A DNA stretch of 37,909 nt from Candidatus Jorgensenbacteria bacterium GW2011_GWA1_48_11 (GTDB lineage Bacteria > Patescibacteriota > Minisyncoccia > UBA6257 > GWB1-50-10): contig LCPF01000001.1 of assembly GCA_001003475.1 (NCBI GenBank), positions 1 to 37,909 on the forward strand, given 5' to 3'. Below, one piece after another: positions 8,513 through 15,863 of the stretch (positions within the stretch are counted from its first letter, which is position 1; every line of letters starts with the position of its first letter). Made by a program: the position numbers and the translations under genes. The notes under the pieces are model-generated. The model had not been told where the DNA came from. It was given only the letters and a program-made list of their open reading frames with translations, and did no database searches.

Positions 8513-9160
8513 TTAAAGATTGAGAGCGGGCGCGTTGCCTGTTTCAAACCAAGCGGTAGAACTGGCGTTTTTATCACCGCCATCCTTGCTCTCAACGTCG
8601 CTGCCGCCGTTAGACGAGAACTTAACGCTTTCCATGTTCGTATCGAGTTCGTAGATGTAATTCGGCGAAGAACCGGTGTTCACGCAGGCATAAGCATAGT
8701 AATAAGTGTCGTTGTTCACAGGATCAATCGGTTCCCTAGCCAAGGGCGAACCATTCGAGATGTCGGTTAAGTCCACGTCGACCCAGCCCGTCCCCGAAAC
8801 GGCGGTTGATGTCGCGACCGAACAGGTCGCGCGCGTCGTAAAGGGGCTGGCGCCGCTGTTGTTCGCTGTACACCTCGCGACCGTTGCCGAACAAACGCCC
8901 AATGACGGCGATGTGACGTCAGCCAAATAAAGCGCAAGAGCGCTGTTTAAGGCCGCCAGGTCGGAAATTCTGTTGGCGTCGCGGCTCTGCTTTATGAGTT
9001 CCGCGGGATTTAGGACTAAAATAACGGCGGTGGCCAACACCGCCAAAATCGCAATCACGATCAAAAGCTCAATGAGCGTGAACCCCGTACCAAAACAAGA
9101 ATTAGCATTCTTTCGAAGCCGGCTTTTTATTGAGAAATCTTTTATTTTCCAAAAAGTCAT
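8513..9160 (-). CDS. Type IV major-type pilin 2, with 5' end replaced by an inserted element
   Basis: This 215-aa pilin has the conserved helix GFTLIELLIVIAILAVLATA at about residues 26-45 and the NPAELIKQSRDANRISDLAALNSAL segment. Its leader is long and odd (MTFWKIKDFSIKSRLRKNANSCFGT) because it is encoded by a 137-bp element (9083-9219). On the far side of the element the original beginning survives: a TATAAT box, 7 nt, then ATG AAG AGA GGG TTC AC (MKRGFT). Removing the element and one TTCA copy restores MKRGFTLIE. So the present start at 9160 lies within the insertion. Whether the long leader is still cut by prepilin peptidase is not known. Confidence 0.82.
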   Translation of the reverse strand: MTFWKIKDFSIKSRLRKNANSCFGTGFTLIELLIVIAILAVLATAVILVLNPAELIKQSRDANRISDLAALNSALALYLADVTSPSLGVCSATVARCTANNSGASPFTTRATCSVATSTAVSGTGWVDVDLTDISNGSPLAREPIDPVNNDTYYYAYACVNTGSSPNYIYELDTNMESVKFSSNGGSDVESKDGGDKNASSTAWFETGNAPALNL

Positions 9161-9219
9161 ATTACGGAATTAAAACCAAGGAATGCCCAAGCTTCGCAAT
9201 CCTTGTTTTGGTAACGGGG
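9083..9219. mobile_element. 137-bp MITE-like element after codon 6 of pilin 2, with 4-bp target duplication
   Basis: Terminal inverted repeats are CCCCGTACCAAAACAAGAAT on the left and, reverse-complemented, CCCCGTTACCAAAACAAGGA on the right (one base longer). Flanks are TGAA at 9079-9082 and TGAA at 9220-9223. The inserted DNA stays open in the pilin frame and supplies the new start. Similar terminal motifs occur in the tkt and rpmE leaders. Confidence 0.75.
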
Positions 9220-9232
9220 TGAACCCTCTCTT

Positions 9233-9248
9233 CATTCATTTAATTATA
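9233..9248 (-). promoter_or_regulatory. Original pilin 2 promoter and start, stranded upstream of the insertion
   Basis: TATAAT (9243-9248), 7 nt, then ATG (9233-9235) AAG AGA GGG TTC AC. The reading frame is interrupted by the 137-bp element, so this start no longer leads into the pilin. Confidence 0.6.
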
Positions 9249-9261
9249 ACATTCCCGAAAA

Positions 9262-9846
9262 TCAGAGCGACAGATTGCTGCCGATCTCGTACCAGGTGCT
9301 CAAAATGCCGCCGTCTTTGGTATTCGATTCGACGTCGCCGCCGCCACTCGTCGTATACTTCGTGCTTTCCATATTGGCCATCAACTTATAAACGCCGGTG
9401 GTCGATGAGGCCTTGAAAACATACTGGCAATAGCTTGTGTTAGCGGCCGTGCTCGCGCAGTTCGTAGAACCGTTATTGGGATCGAGCGGCAATCTCGGCA
9501 AGGGCGAACCGCTCGAGATGGAAGAAAAATTCACGTTCACCCAGCCGGTGCTGGTCACCGAGGTGGAAGAAATAAGAGAACAAGTGGTAGTGGCAGTATC
9601 GGTCGTGTGGGGGGTGCCGTAGCTCGCAATGTAAGAGCAGGTTGTAGTCGCGGTCCAAGTCGTATTGCCGTCGGCAACATACAAAGCCAGGGCGCTGTTT
9701 AAGGCCGCCAGGTCGGAAATTCTTGTCGAGTCCCGGCCCTGTTTCAAAAGCTCGGCCGGATTCAGGACTAAAACCACGGCGGTCGCCAAAACCGCGAGAA
9801 TCGCTATCACAACCAGGAGTTCAATCAGAGTAAAACCTTTGGTCAT
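9262..9846 (-). CDS. Type IV major-type pilin 1
   Basis: The 194-aa protein begins MTKGFTLIELLVVIAILAVL, a canonical short leader with cleavage after Gly4 and Glu at mature +5. The NPAELLKQGRDSTRISDLAALNSALALYVAD segment is shared with pilins 2, 3 and the LamG pilin at 22303-23556, also at DNA level. The C-terminal part (residues 60-194) is Thr/Ser rich and variable. It would form the pilus fibre. The gene has the clearest promoter of the pilin group (TTACCG, 16 nt, TATAAT, then 13 nt to ATG). Confidence 0.9.
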   Translation of the reverse strand: MTKGFTLIELLVVIAILAVLATAVVLVLNPAELLKQGRDSTRISDLAALNSALALYVADGNTTWTATTTCSYIASYGTPHTTDTATTTCSLISSTSVTSTGWVNVNFSSISSGSPLPRLPLDPNNGSTNCASTAANTSYCQYVFKASSTTGVYKLMANMESTKYTTSGGGDVESNTKDGGILSTWYEIGSNLSL

Positions 9847-9859
9847 TATTTATACGGTA

Positions 9860-9887
9860 ATTATAGCACAATTGCAGCCGGCGGTAA
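9860..9887 (-). promoter_or_regulatory. Promoter of pilin 1
   Basis: -35 TTACCG (9882-9887), 16-nt spacer, -10 TATAAT (9860-9865), 13 nt to the ATG. No SD in the gap. Confidence 0.5.
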
Positions 9888-10271
9888 TCAGGCTTTGGAC
9901 AAAAAATCTTTTATTTGCCCGACCAATTCTTCGATTGAAAGCTTCGCCTTCACGAAATAGCCGATCGCCCCGAGCACCTGCCCTTTCTCGATGTCGCTTT
10001 CCTGGCCTAAATTGGAAACGATCACGATCGGCGCCGACTGCACCGAGGGGTCGTCCTTGAGTTTTTCCATGAGCTCGAAGCCGGAAATCTTCGGCAAAAT
10101 GATGTCCAAAAGGATGAGGTCCGGCTTATTGGTTTTCAAAAAATTCAGCGCTTCCTCGCCGTCATGGACCGGACTGACCTCGAAATTCTCCTTTTCCAGT
10201 CTTTGCTTCAAGAGATTCGCCAAAAGCGGCTCGTCCTCGACTAAAAGAATTTTTTTAGGAATATCGGCCAT
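9888..10271 (-). CDS. REC-only response regulator
   Basis: ATG at 10271 (MADIPKKILLVEDEP) is preferred over an earlier start because a TATAAT box ends 7 nt before it. The 127-aa protein is a single receiver domain with all key residues: acidic pair Glu12/Asp13, phospho-acceptor Asp56 (LILLDIILP), Ser86 and Lys108 (YFVKAK). There is no output domain, so it must act by protein contact, as CheY- or PilG/PilH-like regulators do. Its place just upstream of the pilin genes suggests control of pilus function, but no kinase lies in the window. Confidence 0.9.
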   Translation of the reverse strand: MADIPKKILLVEDEPLLANLLKQRLEKENFEVSPVHDGEEALNFLKTNKPDLILLDIILPKISGFELMEKLKDDPSVQSAPIVIVSNLGQESDIEKGQVLGAIGYFVKAKLSIEELVGQIKDFLSKA

Positions 10272-10278
10272 TGGAATA

Positions 10279-10284
10279 ATTATA
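10279..10284 (-). promoter_or_regulatory. -10 box TATAAT, 7 nt before the response regulator
   Basis: TATAAT then TATTCCA then ATG on the minus strand. No SD and no clear -35. Confidence 0.5.
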
Positions 10285-10318
10285 TCACACAAAACCGTCC
10301 TATCGTCTCTCCGAAAAA

Positions 10319-10374
10319 CAAAATACTCTCATAATTTTTCGGTCGGTTCCGAAAAAATTTAGGAGAGTATTTTG
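10319..10374 (-). terminator. Terminator-like hairpin downstream of 16S
   Basis: CAAAATACTCTC at 10319-10330 pairs perfectly with 10363-10374, and the inner arms (TTTTTCGG/CCGAAAAA) extend the stem. On the minus strand the stem is followed by TTTTTCGG. It probably ends the 16S transcript before the response regulator promoter. Confidence 0.65.
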
Positions 10375-10377
10375 CTT

Positions 10378-10400
10378 AAAAACTTTTTTAGTTGTCCCAA
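10378..10400 (-). repeat. 3' arm of the 16S precursor processing stem
   Basis: These 23 bases are the exact reverse complement of 12091-12113 on the other side of the 16S gene. Such a stem is the usual RNase III substrate in 16S maturation. Part of this arm (TTAGTTGTCCC) can also pair locally with GGGACAAACTAA near 10487-10498. Confidence 0.8.
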
Positions 10401-10526
10401 GACGAAGCTTGCGCTTCACCAGCCGAAACTTGAGGCTTCTCGGCCAATACCTTCCGCCTTTAGGGCGGATCGACGCGAACTTCTGAAGGGACAAACTAAC
10501 GGCTGTTAGATTATATTCAGAGTTTT

Positions 10527-12014
<1,488 letters not shown>

Positions 12015-12020
12015 AGCATT

Positions 12021-12083
12021 CAAGCTCTCAACGGATTCGACAACGCTCACCGTGGTGAGTTTATCGAAACCATTGAGGAGCTC
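12021..12083. repeat. Compound palindrome (REP-like) in the 16S leader
   Basis: The segment folds back along most of its length (AGCTCTCAACGG..TTCGA with TCGAAACCATTGAGGAGCT) around CTCACCGTGGTGAG. The core resembles the widespread palindromic repeat family with CTCACCACG and TCGA motifs. It lies between the mature 5' end and the processing stem. Confidence 0.5.
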
Positions 12084-12090
12084 AAATGAT

Positions 12091-12113
12091 TTGGGACAAC
12101 TAAAAAAGTTTTT
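12091..12113 (-). repeat. 5' arm of the 16S precursor processing stem
   Basis: Exact reverse complement of 10378-10400, 23 bp, about 80 nt upstream of the mature 16S. Confidence 0.8.
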
Positions 12114-12192
12114 AATTGTTTACTTCACTTAATTTGGGTGGAATATAAGTGCTTTCTAAGCACTGTTTTTTAAATTGCGTTCGGAGCCATCG

Positions 12193-12253
12193 CCTAAGAA
12201 CAAAACATCCCTCGTGAATCTCCTTTTCTTCGGAAACTCACGACGGATGTTTT
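12193..12253 (-). promoter_or_regulatory. 16S leader hairpin with boxA-like motif
   Basis: AAAACATCCCTCGTGA (12202-12217) pairs with 12238-12253 with one mismatch. Immediately downstream on the minus strand comes TGTTCTTAG, which resembles boxA (TGTTCTTTG) of rRNA antitermination. A further small hairpin (AGTGCTT/AAGCACT) lies near 12150-12166. Confidence 0.4.
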
Positions 12254-12312
12254 AATCGAAAACTCAGGATGTTTAATTTTTAAGTCTCATACCCGCCTAT
12301 CATGATATTGTC

Positions 12313-12340
12313 AGTATATAAAACCCCTGAGGTTTGTCAA
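12313..12340 (-). promoter_or_regulatory. Promoter of the 16S transcript
   Basis: -35 TTGACA (12335-12340), 16-nt spacer, -10 TATACT (12313-12318) on the minus strand, close to consensus. A second, weaker pair (CTGACA, 17 nt, TATGAG) follows immediately, so tandem promoters are possible. The leader to the mature end would be about 290 nt. Confidence 0.7.
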
Positions 12341-12383
12341 TCCCCACGCGAATTCTTATTTTGCAGGGGCAACCCGAAAAAAC

Positions 12384-12412
12384 TTGCCTAAATCTGGCCT
12401 TTTATTTACAAT
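12384..12412 (+). promoter_or_regulatory. Promoter of the rpmE-rplY operon
   Basis: -35 TTGCCT (12384-12389), 17-nt spacer, -10 TACAAT (12407-12412). An ATG follows after 9 nt and opens a 21-codon leader ORF, not rpmE itself. Confidence 0.65.
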
Positions 12413-12421
12413 AATCAGGTT

Positions 12422-12487
12422 ATGAAACAAGACCCCACACCAAAGCTACGCGTTGGTACGGGGCAGGCATTCATCCTAAAAATATGA
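12422..12487 (+). CDS. 21-codon leader ORF overlapping the rpmE start
   Basis: The ORF ([20 protein letters not shown] plus Ile) starts 9 nt after the -10 box and stops in an ATGA overlap with rpmE, so ribosomes ending here could restart on rpmE. Its first codons (MKQD) resemble those of rpmE (MKKD). It contains the hairpin CCCC-ACACCAA/TTGGTAC-GGGG (12433-12463). It may be an attenuator-like leader for the L31/L25 operon, or just the residue of a small inserted element after the original start codon. Translation is unproven. Confidence 0.45.
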   Translation: MKQDPTPKLRVGTGQAFILKI

Positions 12488-12735
12488 AGAAAGATATACA
12501 CCCTCAATACTATCCAAAAGCTAAAGTGGAGTGCGCCTGCGGCAATCATTTCACGGTTGGCGCGACGAGCCCCGAAATCAAAGTGGACATCTGCTCCAAC
12601 TGCCATCCTTTTTATACCGGCGCCAAGGATCTGATCGACACGGCCGGCCGGGTCGAGAAATTCAAAGCCCGTCGAGCCAAGGCTTCGGCTACGCCCCGCA
12701 AAACGAAAAAAGTTAGGGTTAAAAAATCAAAATAA
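12484..12735 (+). CDS. rpmE: 50S ribosomal protein L31 (zinc-binding type)
   Basis: The 83-aa protein begins [20 protein letters not shown] and carries the L31 zinc ligands as CxC (Cys17, Cys19) and CxxC (Cys37, Cys40, in [12 protein letters not shown]). A basic tail (about residues 62-83) extends beyond the usual length of about 70. It binds the 50S central protuberance and bridges to the 30S subunit. The start overlaps the leader ORF as ATGA. The rplY gene follows after one base, so L31 and L25 form one transcript. Confidence 0.95.
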   Translation: MKKDIHPQYYPKAKVECACGNHFTVGATSPEIKVDICSNCHPFYTGAKDLIDTAGRVEKFKARRAKASATPRKTKKVRVKKSK

Positions 12736-12736
12736 A

Positions 12737-13396
12737 ATGGAACTGCAGGTCAAAGCCAGAACCGTCTTGGGCAAAAAGGTCCGCGCCCTCCGCGCCGCCG
12801 GCATCATTCCGGCCGAAATCTTCGGCCGCGGCCTTGAAAACCGCCACGTCGAAGTTTCGGAAAAAGACTTCACGAAACTTTACAAAACGGCTGGCGAACA
12901 CACCGTCATCACGGCCGTGACCGATAAGGGCGAAAAAATCCCGGTTTTGGTCTCCGCGATCAACCGCGACCACTTCACGGGAAAATTCCTCTCGATCGAC
13001 TTCCACCAGATCCGAATGGACGAAAAAATCCAAACAAAGATCCCGATCCGCTTCATAGGCGAAGCGCCGGCCGTCAAGAGCGGCCTCGTCATCGTCAAGG
13101 TCATTGAGGAAGTCGAAGTCGAATCCCTGCCCGGAAAAATCCCCTCCCACCTCGAAATTGCCCTGGACAAGATGGCGGAAATCGGCCAAAGCATTCACGT
13201 GAACGATCTCAAGGTACCGGTGGGCGTAAAAATACTCTCGCCGGCGGGCATGGTCGTCGTGACCGTTACGGAAAAGACCAAAGAAGAAGTGGAAGCGCCG
13301 AAAGCCGCGGCCGAAGCCGCTCCCGGCGAAACGACGGCCCCGAGCGAAGCGCCGGCCGAGCCCAAGCCCGAAACAGCCGGCCCCGAAAAGAAATAA
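12737..13396 (+). CDS. rplY: 50S ribosomal protein L25, long TL5/CTC type
   Basis: The 219-aa protein has an N-terminal 5S-rRNA-binding L25 domain (about 1-90, starting MELQVKARTVLGKKVRALR, with an IPAEIFGRG loop) and the C-terminal TL5/CTC beta domain (about 95-180, with GEAPAVKSGLVIVKVIEEVEV). It ends in a low-complexity Ala/Glu/Pro tail (about 185-219). It starts one base after the rpmE stop and has no SD in front, only AAAATCAAAATAAA. A terminator follows. Confidence 0.93.
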   Translation: MELQVKARTVLGKKVRALRAAGIIPAEIFGRGLENRHVEVSEKDFTKLYKTAGEHTVITAVTDKGEKIPVLVSAINRDHFTGKFLSIDFHQIRMDEKIQTKIPIRFIGEAPAVKSGLVIVKVIEEVEVESLPGKIPSHLEIALDKMAEIGQSIHVNDLKVPVGVKILSPAGMVVVTVTEKTKEEVEAPKAAAEAAPGETTAPSEAPAEPKPETAGPEKK

Positions 13397-13404
13397 AACG
13401 ACTT

Positions 13405-13427
13405 CCCTGCTTTTATCGCGGGGTTTT
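13405..13427 (+). terminator. Rho-independent terminator after rplY
   Basis: CCCTGC (13405-13410) pairs with GCGGGG (13418-13423, one G-T pair), followed by TTTT. Confidence 0.6.
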
Positions 13428-13454
13428 GATTAACGAAAATCGCTTTCTTTACGT

Positions 13455-13478
13455 TATAATCTAAGAAGGGTGTTTATG
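13455..13478 (+). promoter_or_regulatory. -10 box and SD-like motif before the lytic transglycosylase gene
   Basis: TATAAT (13455-13460), then AGAAGGG (13464-13470) 5 nt before ATG 13476. This is one of the few non-cassette genes here with an SD-like motif. Confidence 0.45.
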
Positions 13479-14867
13479 AAAGAAAAACTTTCGAAATTTT
13501 TTCTTGTTGCCTTTTTGGCCCTTGGCTTTTTCGGCACGGCGGCTTTGGGTTTGGCCGAAACCGCTTCTTCCACGGCCGAAAACGCCTCGAGCACCACAAT
13601 TTCCTCGGCCGACGCCCAGCGGGCGGCTCTCGAGGCCCAATTGGCGGATCTTGAAAAGCAGATCGACGAAAACCAGAAAACCATCAATGATTACCAAAAA
13701 CAGGGCAAAACCCTCCAGGGCCAAATCAATGCCTTGAACGCCCAAATCACCAAAGCCAATCTTCAGATCAAGGCCGTTAACTTGAGCCTGACCGAACTCA
13801 ATCAGAATATCTCGAACACCCAGGCCCAAATCAACAAGACGGAAAATAACATCGACACGCACAAAGACGCCATTACCCGTCTTTTGCAGGCGCTCTACGA
13901 AAGCGACCAGCAAAACATGGTTTCCATCGTCCTCGCCAACAAAAACCTCTCCGATTTTTTCAGCAGCGTGAACAATCTCACTCTTGCCCAGACAAATCTA
14001 AGGCAGACCCTGGATGAGATCGTAAAACTGCGGCAGGATCTCTTAAGTCAAAAACAGGAATTATCGCAGGAAAAAACCGATACCGAAAACCTGAAAGCGA
14101 TCCAGGTCGCCCAGCAGCAAAATCTCAAAGCGACCCAAAACCAAAAATCCAGCCTCCTTAAAGAAACAAAAGGGAAAGAATCGAATTATCAGAAAATTCT
14201 GGCCCAAAATAAGGCGACGGCCGCCCAAATCCGCACGCGCATCTTCGAGCTCATCGGCGGCGGCGAACTGACCTTCGCCAAGGCTTACGATTACGCCAAA
14301 CTTGCTTCGGGCGCGACCGGCGTCCGGCCGGCTTTCCTCCTGTCGATTTTGAGCCGGGAATCGCTCCTGGGAAAAAACGTCGGCCGCTGTTCCTATAAAA
14401 CGGCAATGAACCCGACGCGCGATACCCCGATCTTCCTGGCTCTCCTCGCCAGCTTGAACATTGATCCCTCTTCCCAACTGGCTTATGTTTCCTGCGCCAA
14501 TGCCCATGGCGCCTACGGCGGCGCCATGGGGCCCGCCCAATTCATCCCTTCCACCTGGAAGCTTTACGCCGACGAAATTTCAAAAGTCACCGGCAACAAA
14601 CCGGCTAACCCCTGGAACAATTCCGACGCTTTTGTGGCGACCGGCCTCTATATCCAGGACTTGCTTGGCTCCCAAAGCTGCAAAAGCTATGCCGCCGCCA
14701 ATCAGAATGTCCTGCCCTATCAAAGCCTCCTCGAACGCTGCGCCGCGGCCAAGTACTACGCCGGCGGCAACTGGTACACTTACCGTCTCTGGTATGGTCA
14801 GCCGGTCGTTGATAAGGCCAATCAGTTCGAACAGGATATCGCCGTCTTAACTGGCGCGAACTCTTAA
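13476..14867 (+). CDS. Secreted coiled-coil lytic transglycosylase (CwlO-like N-terminus, SLT-like C-terminus)
   Basis: ATG 13476 gives 463 aa; a GTG at 13470 lies inside the SD-like motif and is rejected. A signal peptide (about 1-27, KFFLVAFLALGFFGTAALGLA) is followed by a Ser/Thr linker and a long coiled coil (about 45-265) like that of CwlO/PcsB or the EnvC type. The C-terminal domain (about 270-450) is SLT-like: LSRESLLGKN has the catalytic Glu, and GGAMGPAQFIPSTW is the hallmark motif. Family knowledge predicts cleavage of peptidoglycan glycan strands outside the membrane, probably in cell division or wall growth. Its stop overlaps the remnant prfA tail on the other strand by a few bases. 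Confidence 0.85.
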   Translation: MKEKLSKFFLVAFLALGFFGTAALGLAETASSTAENASSTTISSADAQRAALEAQLADLEKQIDENQKTINDYQKQGKTLQGQINALNAQITKANLQIKAVNLSLTELNQNISNTQAQINKTENNIDTHKDAITRLLQALYESDQQNMVSIVLANKNLSDFFSSVNNLTLAQTNLRQTLDEIVKLRQDLLSQKQELSQEKTDTENLKAIQVAQQQNLKATQNQKSSLLKETKGKESNYQKILAQNKATAAQIRTRIFELIGGGELTFAKAYDYAKLASGATGVRPAFLLSILSRESLLGKNVGRCSYKTAMNPTRDTPIFLALLASLNIDPSSQLAYVSCANAHGAYGGAMGPAQFIPSTWKLYADEISKVTGNKPANPWNNSDAFVATGLYIQDLLGSQSCKSYAAANQNVLPYQSLLERCAAAKYYAGGNWYTYRLWYGQPVVDKANQFEQDIAVLTGANS

Positions 14868-14941
14868 AAGTTATTCTCAAAGAAGGCCTTTACTATCGAT
14901 TCCAGATTGCCTTCTAAGACCTTTTCGATATTGTGAAACCC
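14864..14941 (-). pseudogene. Diverged second copy of the prfA 3' end
   Basis: The minus strand encodes FHNIEKVLEGNLESIVKAF followed by FENNF and a stop. It matches the last residues of the intact prfA next door ([19 protein letters not shown]), with most codon differences synonymous. It is not in frame with prfA and has no start. It is separated from prfA by a hairpin (14941-14969). It looks like the tail of another allele left by recombination. Confidence 0.7.
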
Positions 14942-14969
14942 CTGCACTAAAACTCCGCTTTAGTGCGGG
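14941..14969. repeat. Hairpin between prfA and its duplicate tail
   Basis: GCACTAAA (14944-14951) pairs with TTTAGTGC (14959-14966), extended by CC/GG. The arm motif resembles the CCCCGCACCAAA ends of the elements in the tkt leader and pilin 2. It may double as a transcription terminator. Confidence 0.5.
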
Positions 14970-14981
14970 ACTCCGCTCGCT

Positions 14982-15722
14982 TTAGCTCGCTTCGCTTTTT
15001 GCAAATGCCTGCACGATAGGGTCTAGAGTGCCCTCAAGAATTTTTTCTATGTTATGAAACTTTTTGCCGAGCCGGTGGTCGGTAATCCGATCTTCCGGGA
15101 AATTGTAGGTTCGGATTTTTTCCGACCGCTCGCCCGTGCCGATCTGGGCTTTTCGGATGTCGCCGACCGAGCCCACGGCCTGCTCTTTCTGGATCTCGAA
15201 AAGCTTGGCCCGCAGGATTTCCATAGCCTTCTCGCGGTTGGCGTGCTGGAACCGTTCCGTGCGCGAAGAAACGACGATGCCCGTCGGCTTATGGAGAACC
15301 CTCACCGCGGTTTCCACCTTGTTCACGTTCTGGCCACCCGGGCCGCCGGCCCGGGAAAAAGTCACTTCCAAATCGCTGTCCCTAATTTCCACCTGTCTGG
15401 CCTCGACGACCGGCAGAACCGCCACCGATGCGGTCGAAGTATGCACCCGGCCTTGCCTTTCGGTCACTGGCACTCTCTGGACCCGGTGCACGCCCGATTC
15501 TTGTTTTAAAGCATCATAAACTTCCGGTCCCGACACTTCGGCAATTAGGGTTTTATAGCCGCGGGCGCCGGATTCGCTCGCGTCCAAAATAAAAAATTTC
15601 CAGCCGCGCCGGGACGAATATTTCTGGTACATCCGCGCGAGGTCGCCCGCGAAAAGCGAGGCCTCATCCCCGCCTGTCCCGGCCCTGATTTCCAAGATAA
15701 TTTTATTGATGCCTTGTTCCAT
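14982..15722 (-). CDS. prfA: Peptide chain release factor 1, short form lacking domain 1
   Basis: The 246-aa protein has the RF1 stop-recognition motif PVT (PxT class, [16 protein letters not shown], about residues 80-95), which reads UAA and UAG. It also has the catalytic GGQ loop ([13 protein letters not shown], about 125-137) that triggers peptide release. It lacks about 100 residues at the N-terminus compared with standard RF1 (about 355 aa), which is the L11-contacting domain 1. The start is well supported: an in-frame TAA lies four codons upstream and a good promoter ends 7 nt before the ATG. The very C-terminus (KSEAS) is encoded by repeat-like DNA. Confidence 0.92.
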   Translation of the reverse strand: MEQGINKIILEIRAGTGGDEASLFAGDLARMYQKYSSRRGWKFFILDASESGARGYKTLIAEVSGPEVYDALKQESGVHRVQRVPVTERQGRVHTSTASVAVLPVVEARQVEIRDSDLEVTFSRAGGPGGQNVNKVETAVRVLHKPTGIVVSSRTERFQHANREKAMEILRAKLFEIQKEQAVGSVGDIRKAQIGTGERSEKIRTYNFPEDRITDHRLGKKFHNIEKILEGTLDPIVQAFAKSEAS

Positions 15723-15729
15723 GCCAAGT

Positions 15730-15758
15730 ATTTAATCCCAAAATTGGCGCAAACGCAA
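15730..15758 (-). promoter_or_regulatory. Promoter of prfA
   Basis: -35 TTGCGT (15753-15758), 17-nt spacer, -10 TTAAAT (15730-15735), 7 nt to the ATG, no SD. Confidence 0.55.
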
Positions 15759-15761
15759 TCT

Positions 15762-15830
15762 TTATAACTTTCCGAACAACCTTAATTTCTCCTCCACCAC
15801 ATTTTCCATTACTTTCAAATCCTCGGGCAT
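15762..15830 (-). pseudogene. Second copy of the aldolase 3' end
   Basis: The minus strand reads MPEDLKVMENVVEEKLRLF then GKL and a stop. It matches the end of the aldolase at 17689-18570 (MPEDLKVMERVVEEKLRLF then NKTHSL). The DNA of 15774-15830 is 55/57 identical to 17710-17766. It has no promoter or upstream coding part. Confidence 0.8.
15774..15830. repeat. 57-bp direct repeat, copy 1
   Basis: Differs from 17710-17766 at two positions. The two copies bracket the 590-aa coiled-coil gene. Confidence 0.85.
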
Positions 15831-15863
15831 CACAAAAAATACTACACCGATTAGCGGTTACGC

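Noticed and set aside
15335-15356. GC palindrome CCCGGGCCGCCGGCCCGGG in prfA
   Set aside because: It encodes the universal GGQ loop (SRAGGPGGQ), so the symmetry follows from codon use.
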